From Macrostomum hystrix (taxonomy: Eukaryota > Platyhelminthes > Macrostomidae), in contig CATNEN010000024.1 in assembly GCA_950097015.1 (NCBI GenBank), positions 4,957,501 to 5,021,500 of the forward strand: a stretch of 64,000 nt of DNA, read 5' to 3'. Below, one piece after another: positions 1 through 11,128 of the stretch (position 1 is the first letter of the stretch; each line of letters opens with the position of its first letter). The position numbers and the translations under genes were made by a program. A model generated the notes under the pieces. It saw only the letters and a program-made list of their open reading frames with translations, searched no databases and had not been told where the DNA came from.

Positions 1-37
<37 letters not shown>
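1..37. repeat. (GACA)n microsatellite
   Basis: Perfect 4-bp tandem repeat at the window edge; its left end is outside the window. Confidence 0.95.
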
Positions 38-399
38 TGCAAGCAACAGCCTTACCTCCGTTTGTATGACGAGCCAGCAGTCTAAAATGAAGCTCACATG
101 TTTACAGCCCTTTACAGGCTTTGCTTTGGAAACATTTCCTTCTAAAAAATGCAATTTTCTTCACCGAGAACCACAGCAAAGTTGGAACTATCGCTAGGGT
201 GCCAAGATGGCCGCTGCTTATTGCATTTCCGCCACATGACGGCGGTTTCAAAGTCCAGCTGAACAGTTTGGACGATTTTCAACCGATCCGTCATCAATAT
301 TGTCTGCTGCACAGCAAACACCAATATCCATGGCTTCTGCCGGGTCTGCTCCATCCATCCCCACACTTTTCCCCTCACTAATTGCACCGGCTAGAGTCT
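38..399. other. nAChR intron, no feature seen
   Basis: Unique sequence upstream of the first visible nAChR exon. Open frames on both strands here show no family resemblance and no splice-phase fit to the receptor. Confidence 0.5.
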
Positions 400-712
400 G
401 GATACACACTCCAGTGTCATCTAGATACACACTCCAGAATCATCTAGATACACACTCCAGTATCATCTAGATACACACTCCAGTGTCATCTAGATACACA
501 CTCCAGTGTCATCTAGATACACACTCCAGTGTCATCTAGATACACACTCCAGTGTCATCTAGATACACACTCCAGTATCATCTAGATACACACTCCAGTA
601 TCATCTAGATACACACTCCAGTATCATCTAGATACACACTCCAGTATCATCTAGATACACACTCCAGTGTCATCTAGATACACACTCCAGTGTCATCTAG
701 ATACACACTCCA
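400..712. repeat. Minisatellite, 23-bp unit
   Basis: About 13 copies of a unit containing CTAGATACACACTCCAG, just upstream of nAChR exon copy a. Confidence 0.95.
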
Positions 713-731
713 CTAAAACTTGAACCTGCAG

Positions 732-776
732 GATGAAAAGAAGCAAATTTTGATAACAAACTTCTGGCTGGATCAA
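732..776 (+). CDS. nAChR 45-bp exon, copy a
   Basis: A 15-codon phase-0 exon ([15 protein letters not shown]) between CTGCAG and GTGAGA. It corresponds to the 45-bp exon 3 of alpha7-type genes and contains loop D residues of the binding site (the NxWL tryptophan). It is a diverged duplicate of 1681-1725; either can splice in frame to 2492. Confidence 0.88.
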
Positions 777-1923
777 GTGAGACAAACTCGGATTGTCAGC
801 TCTGAACACTGCCTGGAAATATGACCCGGATGTAGATCCCATTCAGTTATCCTATTGTGCTTGCTAGCGATAAAATGGTCTCTATCACTGTGCGTACTTG
901 ATAAACAAAACTTGCCATATTCACTTTCATTTCTGTTATTTCTTGTTGTGCACAAATTTCGTAACCCAGTTCAACTGAATTCTCAGACTAAGAATTTTAG
1001 GCTACGTAATTTGTGTAACGTTGCTGCTCTGAAAGGTAGGCATTGATAAACACACTGATAGGCATTGATAAACACACAGGTAAGCATTGATAAACACACT
1101 GATAGACATGAATAAACATACTGATAGGCATTCATAAACACACTGGTGGGCATTGATAAACTCACTGATAGGCATTGATAAACACACTGATAGGCATTGA
1201 TAAGCACGCTGGTATACATGTAAAAACACACAGATAAACATGAATAAACACGCAGATAGACATGAATAAACACACAGATAAACATGAATAAACACGCAGA
1301 TAGACATGATAAACATACTGATAGACATTGATAAACACAATGGTGGGCATGAATAAAGACACTTATAGACATTGATATACACACTGATAGGCATTGATAA
1401 ACACTGCACTGATAAGCATTGATAAACACACAGTGACATGAATAAACACACATGTAGACGTGAATAAACACACTGATAGGCATTGATAAACAGACTAACA
1501 GACTAGAACTCAGAGGTATTTAGAAATACGGATGATCTAATCATTTCGGTCACTTATAAGTGTTTTGATTCACCAAAAAGTATTCTGAAAAATCCAATCT
1601 AACGCACAGCAGCCTATGAATATACTCCGACTATACTACTATTATCCTGTCTATCCTATTTTATTTCTATTCCAACGCAGGACGAGAAAAATCAGATTCT
1701 GTTCTCAAATATCTGGCTGGATTTGGTAAGCCTTTGCCAGCCATGAGTTATAGGCTGTCTAGCTTATATTTAAATAATAAATCAACAAATCTAAGCCTAC
1801 TGGTTTTTGCTTTATGAGAATGCTATCGACTTTTTTGAAGAGCGCTTTTTTATATTTATTTTTCAAAGTACATCATGGCTACTTACAGTAGCATGTATTT
1901 GCATTCTTTAAGCATGCCGAAAC

Positions 1924-1962
<39 letters not shown>

Positions 1963-4900
1963 ATACTCTCAGGACTTAAAGGGCTTGTAGCCTAGTGGTT
2001 AGAGCCTTGTACTCATGACTTAAAGGTCGATGGTCGTTTAGCAAGATAGTTAAGTTAACTCTGCATTGCCTTCAGAGCTTCTGTTAAATTGGTACCAGCA
2101 TTATCTGGGTTGTAGTACACATTAGCTAGTGTAATCAAATATTATTAATTATTATTATTAATAATTGAAACACTCACACACACTCACACTCATATACATC
2201 TTGGTACTTTTAACTAAAATAAATGTCTTTGACTGATCTGAAATACTTCTTCAGTTTCATAAGCTAAATGAGCATTTCACATAAACACTATTTGTCATAT
2301 TACTAAGAGTAGTTTTAATTGCGCTTTGCATTGCTATTAACCGCAACTTGCCTTGCTTGCCTAATTGTGCTAATCGGTTTTTCAATAGACTTTAGTGTCC
2401 GGTAAACTGAAGTTTGTAAACAAGTAGACTGTAAACAACGATTATAATTGATAGTAGCTCGTAGCTCGTAATTACCTATTTTTTCCCACAGACTTGGCAC
2501 GACTATCACTTCATGTGGGATCCGAAGGATTTCGGTGGCATCACAAAGATCAACATCGATCCGAAACGTGTTTGGCGACCCGATATCCTACTGTATAACA
2601 GGTGCGATCACTTTTTTCGGAGTAGGAATTCTGAATTATTGGGAGTATGAGCGATCCCTTATAACATACCTCTAGATTGCACTGAGGAATTTCTGAGCAG
2701 TTTTTGGATGCGTTAATAGAATTCGGGATTTTAGTGAACCGGATCGCTAGATCATTGGGATTCGTAGGTAAGGGAATTGGATTTGTAGATAAGTGAATGG
2801 GATTTGTAGATAAGTGAATGGGATTCGTAGATAAGTGAATGGGATTTGTAGATAAGTGAACGGGATTTGTAGATAAGTGAATGGGATTTGTAGATAAGTG
2901 AATGGGATTCGTAGATAAGTGAATGGGATTCGTAGATTAGTGAATGGGATTCGTAGATAAGTGAACGGGATTTGTAGATAAATGAATGGGATTTGTAGAT
3001 AAGTGAAGGGGATTTGTAGATAAGTGAACGGGATTTGTAGATAAGTGAATGGGATTTGTAGATAAGTGAACGGGATTTGTAGATAAGTGAATGGGATTCG
3101 TAGATAAGTGATTGGGGTTTTAGATAAGTGAATGGGATTCGTAGATAAGTGAACGGGATTTGTAGATAAATGAATGGGATTTGTAGATAAGTTTATGGGA
3201 TTTGTAGATAAGTGAATGGGATTTGTAGACAAGCGAATTGGATTTGTAGATAAGTTAATGGGATTTGTAAATAAGTGAATATTATTGTTGAATAAATTAA
3301 GAATTCGAACCAATAAAATTTAGGAATTAAATTTTTTATGAACCAAAACAGCGCTGATGAGAAGTTCGATGGCACCTACCCCACAAATGTGGTGATCGAG
3401 TACACAGGCAACGTGAACTTCATCCCGCCTGGCATGTTCCGCTCAACCTGCAAGATCGACACAACCTGGTTTCCGTTCGACACCCAGGTTTGCAAGCTGA
3501 AGTTCGGCTCCTGGTCGTACGATGGTGGCACGCTGGACCTCAGGCTGAAATGCTCAGACCAGGCTTTAAATACGACTGAAATGCGACTCAGCGATCCTAA
3601 AAACTGCTCAGAGATTGGCGAGGCTGATTTGGAGACCTATGTGTCTAGCGGCGAGTGGTACCTGGAAAGTGAGTTGTCGAGAAAAAAAATACGAAGTTGT
3701 GTACTCAAAGTAGCCGGATTTGAGTAAAACTATAATATGTTTCAGAAATATGGAACTTCAATGTAAAAGCCCCAATACCAGGATTCTGATCCCAGGATTC
3801 TGATCCCAGGATTCTGATCCCAGGATTCTGATCCCAGGATTCTGATCCCAGGATTCTGATCCCAGGATTCTGATCCCAGGATTCTGATCCCAGGATTCTG
3901 ATCCCAGGATTCTGATCCCAGGATTCTGATCCCAGGATTCTGATCCCAGGATTCTGATCCCAGGATTCTGATCCCAGGATTCTGATCCCAGGATTCTGAT
4001 CCCAGGATTCTGATCCCAGGATTCTGATCCCAGGATTCTGATCCCAGGATTCTGATCCCAGGATTCTGATCCCAGGATTCTGATCCCAGGATTCTGATCC
4101 CAGGATTCTGATCCCAGGATTCTGATCCCAGGATTCTGATCCCAGGATTCTGATCCCAGGATTCTGATCCCAGGATTCCACTTTTTTAATACTCGTTATG
4201 ACCACAAGACGCAAGATATTTCCTCAACTCGATATTTTTAGCTTAGCATTACGGTTTATTCCATTAACAATACTCAACTAACAAGAACCTCACTAAAATA
4301 CTTTGATTCTACAAATATGAGTTTTAACTAGACGGCCTAGATATTATTTTTGTGCTGTCTAACCCAGCGTACTCGTTTGGTTGCTCTTTAACACACAAGA
4401 TGTAGCTTGTCCAATACCTAAGCTTTCTAACAACTGCAGTTTAACTCCTTGGCGCTGTATTGCTGTTTTATAGATACAGAATTCGAAATGTTTTTGAATT
4501 TTAAGAAAATCATGAGAAAAATAGCTTTCACGAGCAAAAATGTCTGCAAATCATGGGTCCTATAAATTCCATTGTAAGTTTCATAGCTCCATAACAGAAA
4601 TCTCACAGCTATAGGAAATCCCATAGTTACATGAAACCCCATAGTTACAGGAAATCCCATAGTTACAGGAAATCCCATAGTTACAGGAAATCCCATAGTC
4701 ACAGGAAATCCCATAGTTACAGGAAATCCCATAGTCACAGGAAATCCCATAGTTACAGGAAATCCCATAGTTACAGGAAACCCCATAGTTACAGGAAATC
4801 CCATAGTTACAGGAAATCCCATAGTTACAGGAAACCCCATAGTTACAGGAAATCCCATAGTTACAGGAAATCCCATAGTCACAGGAAATCCCATAGTTAC

Positions 4901-7900
4901 AGGAAATCCCGTAGTCACAGGAAATCCCATAGTTACAGGAAACCCCATAGTTACAGGAAATCCCATAGTCACAGGAAATCCCATAGTTACAGGAAATCCC
5001 ATAGTTACAGGAAATCCCATAGTTACAGGAAATCCCATAGTTACAGGAAATCCCATAGTTACAGGAAATCCCGTAGTCACAGGAAATCCCATAGTTACAG
5101 GAAATCCCATAGTTACAGGAAATCCCATAGTTACAGGAAATCCCGTAGTCACAGTTCCAATTAAATTCTGTTGCAGGCGTGCCGGGCGTTCGCTACAGCG
5201 CCAAATACGACTGCTGCCCGCACCCCTTCATTGACCTGCAGTACAGCATTGGCATTCGCAGGCGCAGTCTATATTACCTGTTCAATCTAATTGGGCCGTG
5301 CATTTTCCTGGCCTGCCTAACCCTACTAAGCTTTATAATACCGCCAGACGCTGGCGAGAAAGTTAGCTTTGGTATGACCATCCGCGGCTACTGGCAATCC
5401 GTCGTCCAAATTTTGGGCAATAGATTAGTTTACTCCTGTCAAAGCTAATGGATGATCAAATTGGCCATTTTTGTTTAGCAATACATATAGGATGCTAGAC
5501 TAGGCGTTAGATTGAACACACATTGCTCAGAGTCGTCTTTTTTAATTCCAGTTTTTTAATTCTTGAATGGCTGTGACGCGGCAAAAAGGCGTCATAGTAT
5601 CGTTTTTCTATGCTAAATTTCCTCTTAACGCGCTAATGCTGCATGCTTCGCAACACAGCAGCTAACAATAGCATTTCAGATCCCAGTAAAGTAGTTTTTG
5701 TTGGATGTTAAATAGTTGGATGTTGTAAAATTCAATCGGAAATCACTATGGGATTCATTTTTAGGATTCCTGTTTTAGGATTTCTTCCGTGGTTTATTTT
5801 TAGTGATTTTCTTTCAGAATTCCCAAAAGATTTACTTCCAGGATTCCCTTCTTGAGATTTTCTCTTGGAATTCTTTTTTTAGGATTTCCTCCCGGGATTC
5901 CCTTTTTGAGATTTTCTATAGGGATTCTTTTTTAGGATTTCCTCCCGGGATTCCCTTTTAACGTTTCCTCTCAGGATTCCGTTTTGGGATTTCCTCTCAG
6001 GATTCCTATGTAGGATTTCCTCTCGGGATTCATGTGTAGGATTTCGTCTCGGTATTCCTATGTAGGATTTCCTCTCGGGATTCCTATGTAGGTTTTCCCC
6101 TCGGGATTCATATGTAGGATTGCCTCTCGGGATTCCCTTTTGAGATTTCCTCTCGGGATTCCCTTTTGAGATTTCCTCTCGGGATTCCCTTTTGAGATTT
6201 CCTCACGGGATTCCCTTGTGAGATTTCCTCTCGGGATTCCCTTTTGAGATTTCCTCTCGGGATTCCCTTTTGAGATTTCCTCTCGGGATTCCCTTTTGAG
6301 ATTTCCTCTCGGGATTCCCTTTTGAGATTTCCTCTCGGGATTCCCTTTTGAGATTTCCTCTCGGGATTCCCTTAGAACCTAGTCATCGAAGGAAGCAAGG
6401 TTGTTTTCCAATTTTACGCTGTCGCTCCTGTTTCTAATTAAATAGCCATCTAAAAGTCATCTAATGTCGTCGAAATATTTTTTCACGGCACACTTGGAGT
6501 ACTAAAAGTACTAAATTTAGTAGTTATTTTTACTCTTCTCAATGTGAGCATAGAATTTGTTTATCTATTGCCTTTCAATTATTGACTATTTTACTAACTA
6601 GTACTTGCATGTCAATTTTGTATGCCATCTAATAAAGAGAGTAAATGTGGCTGAGGAACAAAAGTACAAGCACTAGGGATTACATTGCTTCCTGAAATCT
6701 GCAGGCATGGACGGAAAGCGCACGGCAGCAGTGTACGACTGCTGCCCGTATCCGTTCATCGATCTGAGCTACTTTATCAAGATTCGCAGGCGCACACTGT
6801 ACTACGGCATCAACCTCATCATTCCCTGCGTGCTCATCTCATCAATGTCACTGCTCACGTTTGTGCTGCCGCCAGATGCAGGAGAAAAAATCTCCCTTGG
6901 TACGTGACGGTGACGTCATCGATAGAAATCGCTAAGAAATTTAAATGAGAAATTTATTTTTAAATTTAGATTGACTGAGTAGCATCACAACAGCATCGCA
7001 AAGAGACTGTCAGTGTGTGAGTGAGTAGAATCTCGAATAGACAGTCAGTGTGTGAGTGAGTTTGGGATTGGGACGAAGTTTGGGAGTTTTGGTTTGAGTT
7101 TGGGACAAAGCTAGACTTTAAGTGAGTGAGTAGCATCTCCCATAGACTGAGAGTGAGTGAGTAGCATCTCCCATAGACAAAGAGTGACTGAGTAGCATCT
7201 CCCATAGACAAAGAGTGAGTGGGTAGCATCTCCCATAGACTGAGAGTGAGTGAGTAGCATCTCCCATAGACATAGAGTGAGTGGGTAGCATCTCCCATAG
7301 ACATAGAGTGAGTGAGTAGCATCTCCCATAGACAAAGAGTGAGTGGGTAGCATCTCCCATAGACATAGAGTGAGTGAGTAGCATCTCCCATAGACATAGA
7401 GTGAGTGAGTAGCATCTCCCATAGACTGAGAGTGAGTGAGTAACATCTCCCATAGACAAAGAGTGAGTGGGTAGCATCTCCCATAGACAAAGAGTGAGTG
7501 AGTAGCATCTCCCATAGACAAAGAGTGAGTGGGTAGCATCTCCCATAGACATAGAGTGAGTGGGTAGCATCTCCCATAGACTGAGTGAGTGAGTAGCATC
7601 TCCCATAGACTGAGTGAGTGAGTAGCATCTCCCATAGACTGAGTGAGTGAGTAGCATCTACCATAGACTGAGTGAGTGAGTAGCTCCGTAACAAGCAGGC
7701 AGGTGAAATTGTAAATTAGTAACCGACCGCACGTGTGACAATCCAGGCGTGACAATCATGTTGTCACTGTCGATGTTTCAACTGCTGGTGGCAGACGCCA
7801 TGCCCCAGACCTCAGAGTCTGTGCCCCTGATCGGTAAGACATTGCGGCATTGCGGCTAAGCGATGGCATTAACAGCTTTGCGTCCCTTTGTTTTGAGATC

Positions 7901-10900
7901 GGTTTTGCGATGGTTTGGTTTTGGCTTTTTGTTCAGAAATTCTCTAACTAAGAATTGCACCGCCACTTATCGCAAGGACTAATCTTAACTAGCGGGGGGG
8001 ATTCAGTTTGAAATTTCATTGGCTGGGTAAATCTGGGCTCCCCCATAACATATTCATAACATATTCTAAAAATAGCAACAACGTAACAAGCTACGTTGAC
8101 TACCCGATTTCGCGGTGTTCAATAATTTAAGAAGTCCTTAACTAACCACTGCCTAACGAAAACAAGTTTTGCATAACGGATTTCTATTTTGTATTACTTT
8201 AACTTTGAATTAAATATTACTTAACTTAATCGGTTGGCTTGATAAGTTATTTTTCAACAGTTAACAAAGGCGCAGGTTTATATTTATGATTGACATGATG
8301 TACATGAAACGCATGCAAAATATGCTGGTTTAAGCCGGTCGCGGATGCCTTATTTTGCTTGCAATTGTTTTACTGCTTAAAGCACCACGCGGGGCTCCCG
8401 CCTCGTTAATTTCTGGTTTATTTCTTAACAAAGTTTTTAACATAATGAATATTTGCTAGGCAGCCTTGGTCATCCATTCTGGTATCAGGTTGATTTTGTT
8501 TGAAATCTAAAGCACTCCCAAACCCGAATTTCGCCTGTTTCGCTAACGCCAATGCCTCGCTAATGTCCTCATTATTTATCAGGGGTCACAATCCTGCTGT
8601 CACTAACAGTGTTTCTAATGATGGTCGCTGAGTCCATGCCGCCAACATCAGACGCTGTGCCACTAATAGGTGAGCTTCGCTGCTTCACCGCGTTCAAGGC
8701 AATCGACGATTCCGTGGCGATGCATCCATGAATTATAGTTAAAGAAAAATACGGACAAGTGAGAATCTACGAGCAGCACAGTGTACATTCAATTCGAGAA
8801 GGGTCCCTCGTAGCAAAATGTACTTGGTTTGGTTGTTAAAAGGTTAAAAGCTGTGTTATAAATAGCAACACTATGTACATGGCTTGGGATTGGAAGGGTT
8901 TAGAGCGGAGTTATAAATGGCAACACAATGTACATGGCTTGGGCTTAGAAGTGTTTAGAGCGGGGTTATAAATAGCAACACAATGTACATGGCTTGAGCT
9001 TAGAAGGGTTTAGAGCGGAGTTATAAATAGCAACACAATGTACATGGCTTGGGCGTGGAATGGTTGAGAGCTGGGTTATAAATAGCAACACAATGTACAT
9101 GGCTTGGGCGTGGAATGGCTGAGAGCTGGGTTATAAATAGCAACACAATGTACATGGTTTGGGTGTGGGTTTAGTGAGGAGATGGCAGTTGCTATTCAGA
9201 GGAGAAAAATAATCTCGTTGCTGATGTATGTTCGTGTGGAATTTAAGCGGTAGACAACGTGCGAATGCATCTCGCAAATTTCCAGCAAATAACTGAATTT
9301 GAAAATCTATAAATGATTAAATCAACAATACCAATAATCGACAAGGTAAGATCAACGACGCCAGGTAGCCCATCTACCCCCCTAAGCCTAACTCTAACCG
9401 CACGAAGTCAATCTTTCTATTTGCAATCTGGCATCATTGGACTGGCTACTAACTATCGAATGGCGAGCGCTGCTTAATTTGATATTAACAAATTTACAGT
9501 ATGCTGCTAAACTCAAGTTAATTATCTTCTCTGACTTTTATAGTTGCGATTTCAAGTGACGACTTTTATGATATTATCCACTTTAAAAAAGCAAAATAGA
9601 AAAACTAAGTGACAGGTATAAAAACTTCACAGCCTGAAATCTCAGCCTACAAAACATAAAATTACAGGCATGTACTTCTCCTGCACCATGGTCATGTGCA
9701 GCCTGTCCGTGGTCTTCACTGTCATCGTGCTCAACTATCATCATAGAGACGCGGAGTCACACCCCGTGCCTAACTGGGTACAGTACACAGCACATTGATT
9801 TAAACTTATAGATATATTCTTTGTTTAAATTTATACGCTAGAAGTAAAATGTGTGCCATCATTTCTGGTCTTGGGTAGAAATTTTGGTGCATGTAGCGGC
9901 CTGCCCAGTCCATGGACTGAACAACTTGGCTAGGTTTAATTTGTATTTGTATTCTATCTCTATTTTGTTTTACTGCTGCCAATCAGGTTTGAACACTTGC
10001 TAAATGACAACGTTTTTTTAAAAGGTTTAGGAGGCCTTCTCATTTAAAAACACAATACAGAGAGTGATAATTTTTTACATTTTCCACATTAAAATTGAGA
10101 TCGTTTTTTATAGGAAGCAGATCCAGAGCTCAACTTATGATATAACTTACCTAACATGCTGCTGCAACGAAATTTTACGAAGCTATATTCGGATACTTTT
10201 TCTTGGTTTTCCCCGCAAAAATTCTTCTAAAGTAAGTCATTATTCCCTTTAATAGGCCGAATATAAATAAGGTTACCAGAGAAATAAAAAGCAAAATTGT
10301 GAAACCGATGCTTTCACAAATAAAGCTTGACAGAAATAGATGAAGCTATAAAAAAGAGAACTATAATATCAAAACACGAGCCTTGGATCCTCTATAATCA
10401 AATAGAGTCACTAAATTTGTGCAAAATGTGAAAATGCAAATCTCAGTAAAACCAGCCTCCTGAACTTTTTCTAAGAAATGTAGTCCATCCTTCAACTCCT
10501 ACTGGTCCTTAGCATCAACATCCACTTTGCGTCTCTCCTTCAGGTGAAAAAGTTCATTTGCACCTACCTGGCTAACATCTTGTGCATGAAGAATCATCAC
10601 AGAGACGAAGAGAAGGAGCCTGTGTACCTGCGCCGTCGAAAGAACGCCTCCTTCCGCGCGTCTTCGTTTCGCGAGACGGCCAACGCCAACGTGGAACTGA
10701 AGGAGCGCTCATCGAAATCGTTGCTGGCCAACGTGCTCGACTTAGAAGACGACATCAGGACAGCCGTCGGAGTTGGCGGCGTCGGCGCCAGCAGCGGCGT
10801 CGGCGGTGGGGGCGGCGTATATTCGCCTCCGGCCTATCAGAATGTTATGGGCAGCAGCATGGACGGTGGCGGCGGCGCCATCGCTGGAGGAGTTGGCGGC

Positions 10901-11128
10901 GCCTGCGCCTCGAACTGCAGCACCCGAAACGATTTGGCTGCGGTCGTTCACGAGCTGCGCGTCATCACACAGAAGATCGCAGACGATACTGCGGATGGCG
11001 AGATCAGCAGCGAGTGGAAATTCGCCGCTCGAGTTGTAGACAGACTCTGCCTGATCATCTTCTCCTGTTTTACAGTCATTTCCACCTGCGCCATTCTGTT
11101 CTCCGCGCCGGACGTGTTTAAGGGCTGA
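732..11128 (+). CDS. Nicotinic acetylcholine receptor alpha subunit, alpha7-type, 3' part (partial)
   Basis: This gene encodes a pentameric ligand-gated cation channel subunit of the plasma membrane. Coding exons are 732-776 or 1681-1725, then 2492-2601, 3352-3668, 5177-5371 or 6705-6899, 7747-7833 or 8583-8669, 9668-9777 and 10544-11128 (stop TGA). All junctions are GT-AG and in phase. What is seen: the Cys-loop with its C-x13-C spacing, the vicinal CC of an alpha subunit (YDCC), RRR(S/T)LYY before M1, GEK before M2, M3 followed by LNYHHRD, and a final M4 segment. Exon lengths 45, 110, 195, 87 and 110 match the vertebrate alpha7 gene. The intracellular loop is short and Gly/Ala-rich. Signal peptide and the first extracellular exons lie upstream of the window. 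The pairs of exons are read as mutually exclusive alternatives; that use is inferred. Confidence 0.93.
1036..1495. repeat. Minisatellite, 22-23-bp unit
   Basis: About 20 degenerate copies of a unit containing GATAAACACACTGATAGGCA, in the intron between the two 45-bp exons. The minus-strand frames it produces (Cys/Val/Ser-rich) are artefacts. Confidence 0.93.
1681..1725 (+). CDS. nAChR 45-bp exon, copy b
   Basis: A second 15-codon phase-0 exon ([15 protein letters not shown]) between ACGCAG and GTAAGC. It differs from copy a at six of 15 residues and keeps the conserved DEK, Q, N and WLD positions. It is a candidate mutually exclusive partner of 732-776. Confidence 0.9.
1925..1960. repeat. 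(AC)n microsatellite
   Basis: Perfect dinucleotide tract in an nAChR intron, adjacent to the degenerate SINE. Confidence 0.95.
1976..2170 (+). mobile_element. tRNA-derived SINE, degenerate copy
   Basis: It starts GCTTGTAGCCTAGTGGTTAG (A-box-like), continues into a region sharing TTAGCAAGA, TTAACTCTGCATTGC and GGTACCAGCA with the copy at 32405-32728, and ends in an ATT-rich tail. The B box is largely lost and the central part is shortened. It sits in an nAChR intron next to an (AC)n tract. Boundaries are approximate. Confidence 0.75.
2757..3280. repeat. Minisatellite, 21-bp unit
   Basis: About 25 copies of a unit containing GGGATTTGTAGATAAGTGAA, filling the nAChR intron between 2602 and 3351. 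Confidence 0.95.
3352..3668 (+). CDS. nAChR ligand-binding exon with Cys-loop
   Basis: A 317-bp exon running from [10 protein letters not shown] to GEWYLE. It contains the Cys-loop (C-x13-C with WFPFD inside) and the KLKFGSWSY strand. It equals the vertebrate exons 5 and 6 fused, plus about 23 extra codons after LDLRL. The extra segment has two cysteines (KCSD and KNCS) and two possible N-glycosylation sites (NTT, NCS) in the loop F region. Confidence 0.95.
3772..4178. repeat. Minisatellite, 14-bp unit, nearly perfect
   Basis: About 29 nearly identical copies of GGATTCTGATCCCA, at the start of the nAChR intron 3669-5176. The homogeneity points to recent expansion. Confidence 0.97.
4598..5154. 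repeat. Minisatellite, 18-bp unit, ending at a splice acceptor
   Basis: About 30 copies of AAATCCCATAGTTACAGG. As 18 is divisible by three, both strands stay open over long stretches, giving hexapeptide-repeat frames that are artefacts. The array ends about 20 bp upstream of the acceptor of M1 exon copy a. Confidence 0.96.
5177..5371 (+). CDS. nAChR loop C / M1 exon, copy a
   Basis: A 195-bp exon (phase 1 in and out) encoding loop C with vicinal cysteines (YDCCPHPF), M1 ([14 protein letters not shown]), and the start of M2 (GEKVSFG). Acceptor TTGCAG, donor GTATGA. Its phase matches both the upstream exon 3352-3668 and either M2 exon. The 18-bp array at 4598-5154 ends about 20 bp before the acceptor. 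Confidence 0.92.
5755..6372. repeat. Minisatellite, ~26-bp unit, graded degeneracy
   Basis: Units containing GAGATTTCCTCTCGGGATTC. The left third is very diverged; the right part is nearly perfect. It lies between the two M1 exon copies. Confidence 0.93.
6705..6899 (+). CDS. nAChR loop C / M1 exon, copy b
   Basis: The second 195-bp copy, same phases and length, encoding YDCCPYPF, M1 ([14 protein letters not shown]) and GEKISLG. It is closer than copy a to the usual alpha7 sequence in M1. Acceptor CTGCAG, donor GTACGT. It is a candidate mutually exclusive alternative to 5177-5371. Confidence 0.92.
7110..7683. repeat. Minisatellite, ~29-31-bp unit
   Basis: About 19 copies of a unit containing GTAGCATCTCCCATAGAC, between M1 copy b and M2 copy a. 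It gives long open frames on the minus strand in all three phases, which are artefacts. Confidence 0.95.
7747..7833 (+). CDS. nAChR M2 pore exon, copy a
   Basis: An 87-bp exon ([18 protein letters not shown]...) forming most of the pore-lining M2 helix and the M2-M3 linker ending in SVPLIG. The 9' leucine is kept; 15' is Gln and 20' is Asp. Acceptor ATCCAG, donor GTAAGA. Confidence 0.9.
8583..8669 (+). CDS. nAChR M2 pore exon, copy b
   Basis: The second 87-bp M2 exon ([18 protein letters not shown]...). The 9' leucine is kept; 15' is Leu and 20' is Glu, closer to standard alpha7. Acceptor ATCAG, donor GTGAGC. Same phases as copy a, so the two cannot both be included without duplicating M2. 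Confidence 0.92.
8842..9165. repeat. Minisatellite, 55-bp unit
   Basis: About six copies of a unit containing ATAGCAACACAATGTACATG, in the nAChR intron after M2 copy b. Confidence 0.93.

Noticed and set aside
4427-5164. Long hexapeptide-repeat frames on both strands (FPVTMG and SHSYRK types)
   Set aside because: They are produced by an 18-bp minisatellite inside an nAChR intron; the unit length keeps frames open on both strands at once.
9890-9935. CCAGTCCATGGACTG palindrome also found in the SINE at 32520
   Set aside because: Only a short palindromic word matches; not enough to call a third SINE copy.
10582-11121. Arg-rich frame overlapping the last receptor exon
   Set aside because: Shadow frame of the GC-rich nAChR loop/M4 exon; the receptor frame ends correctly in M4.
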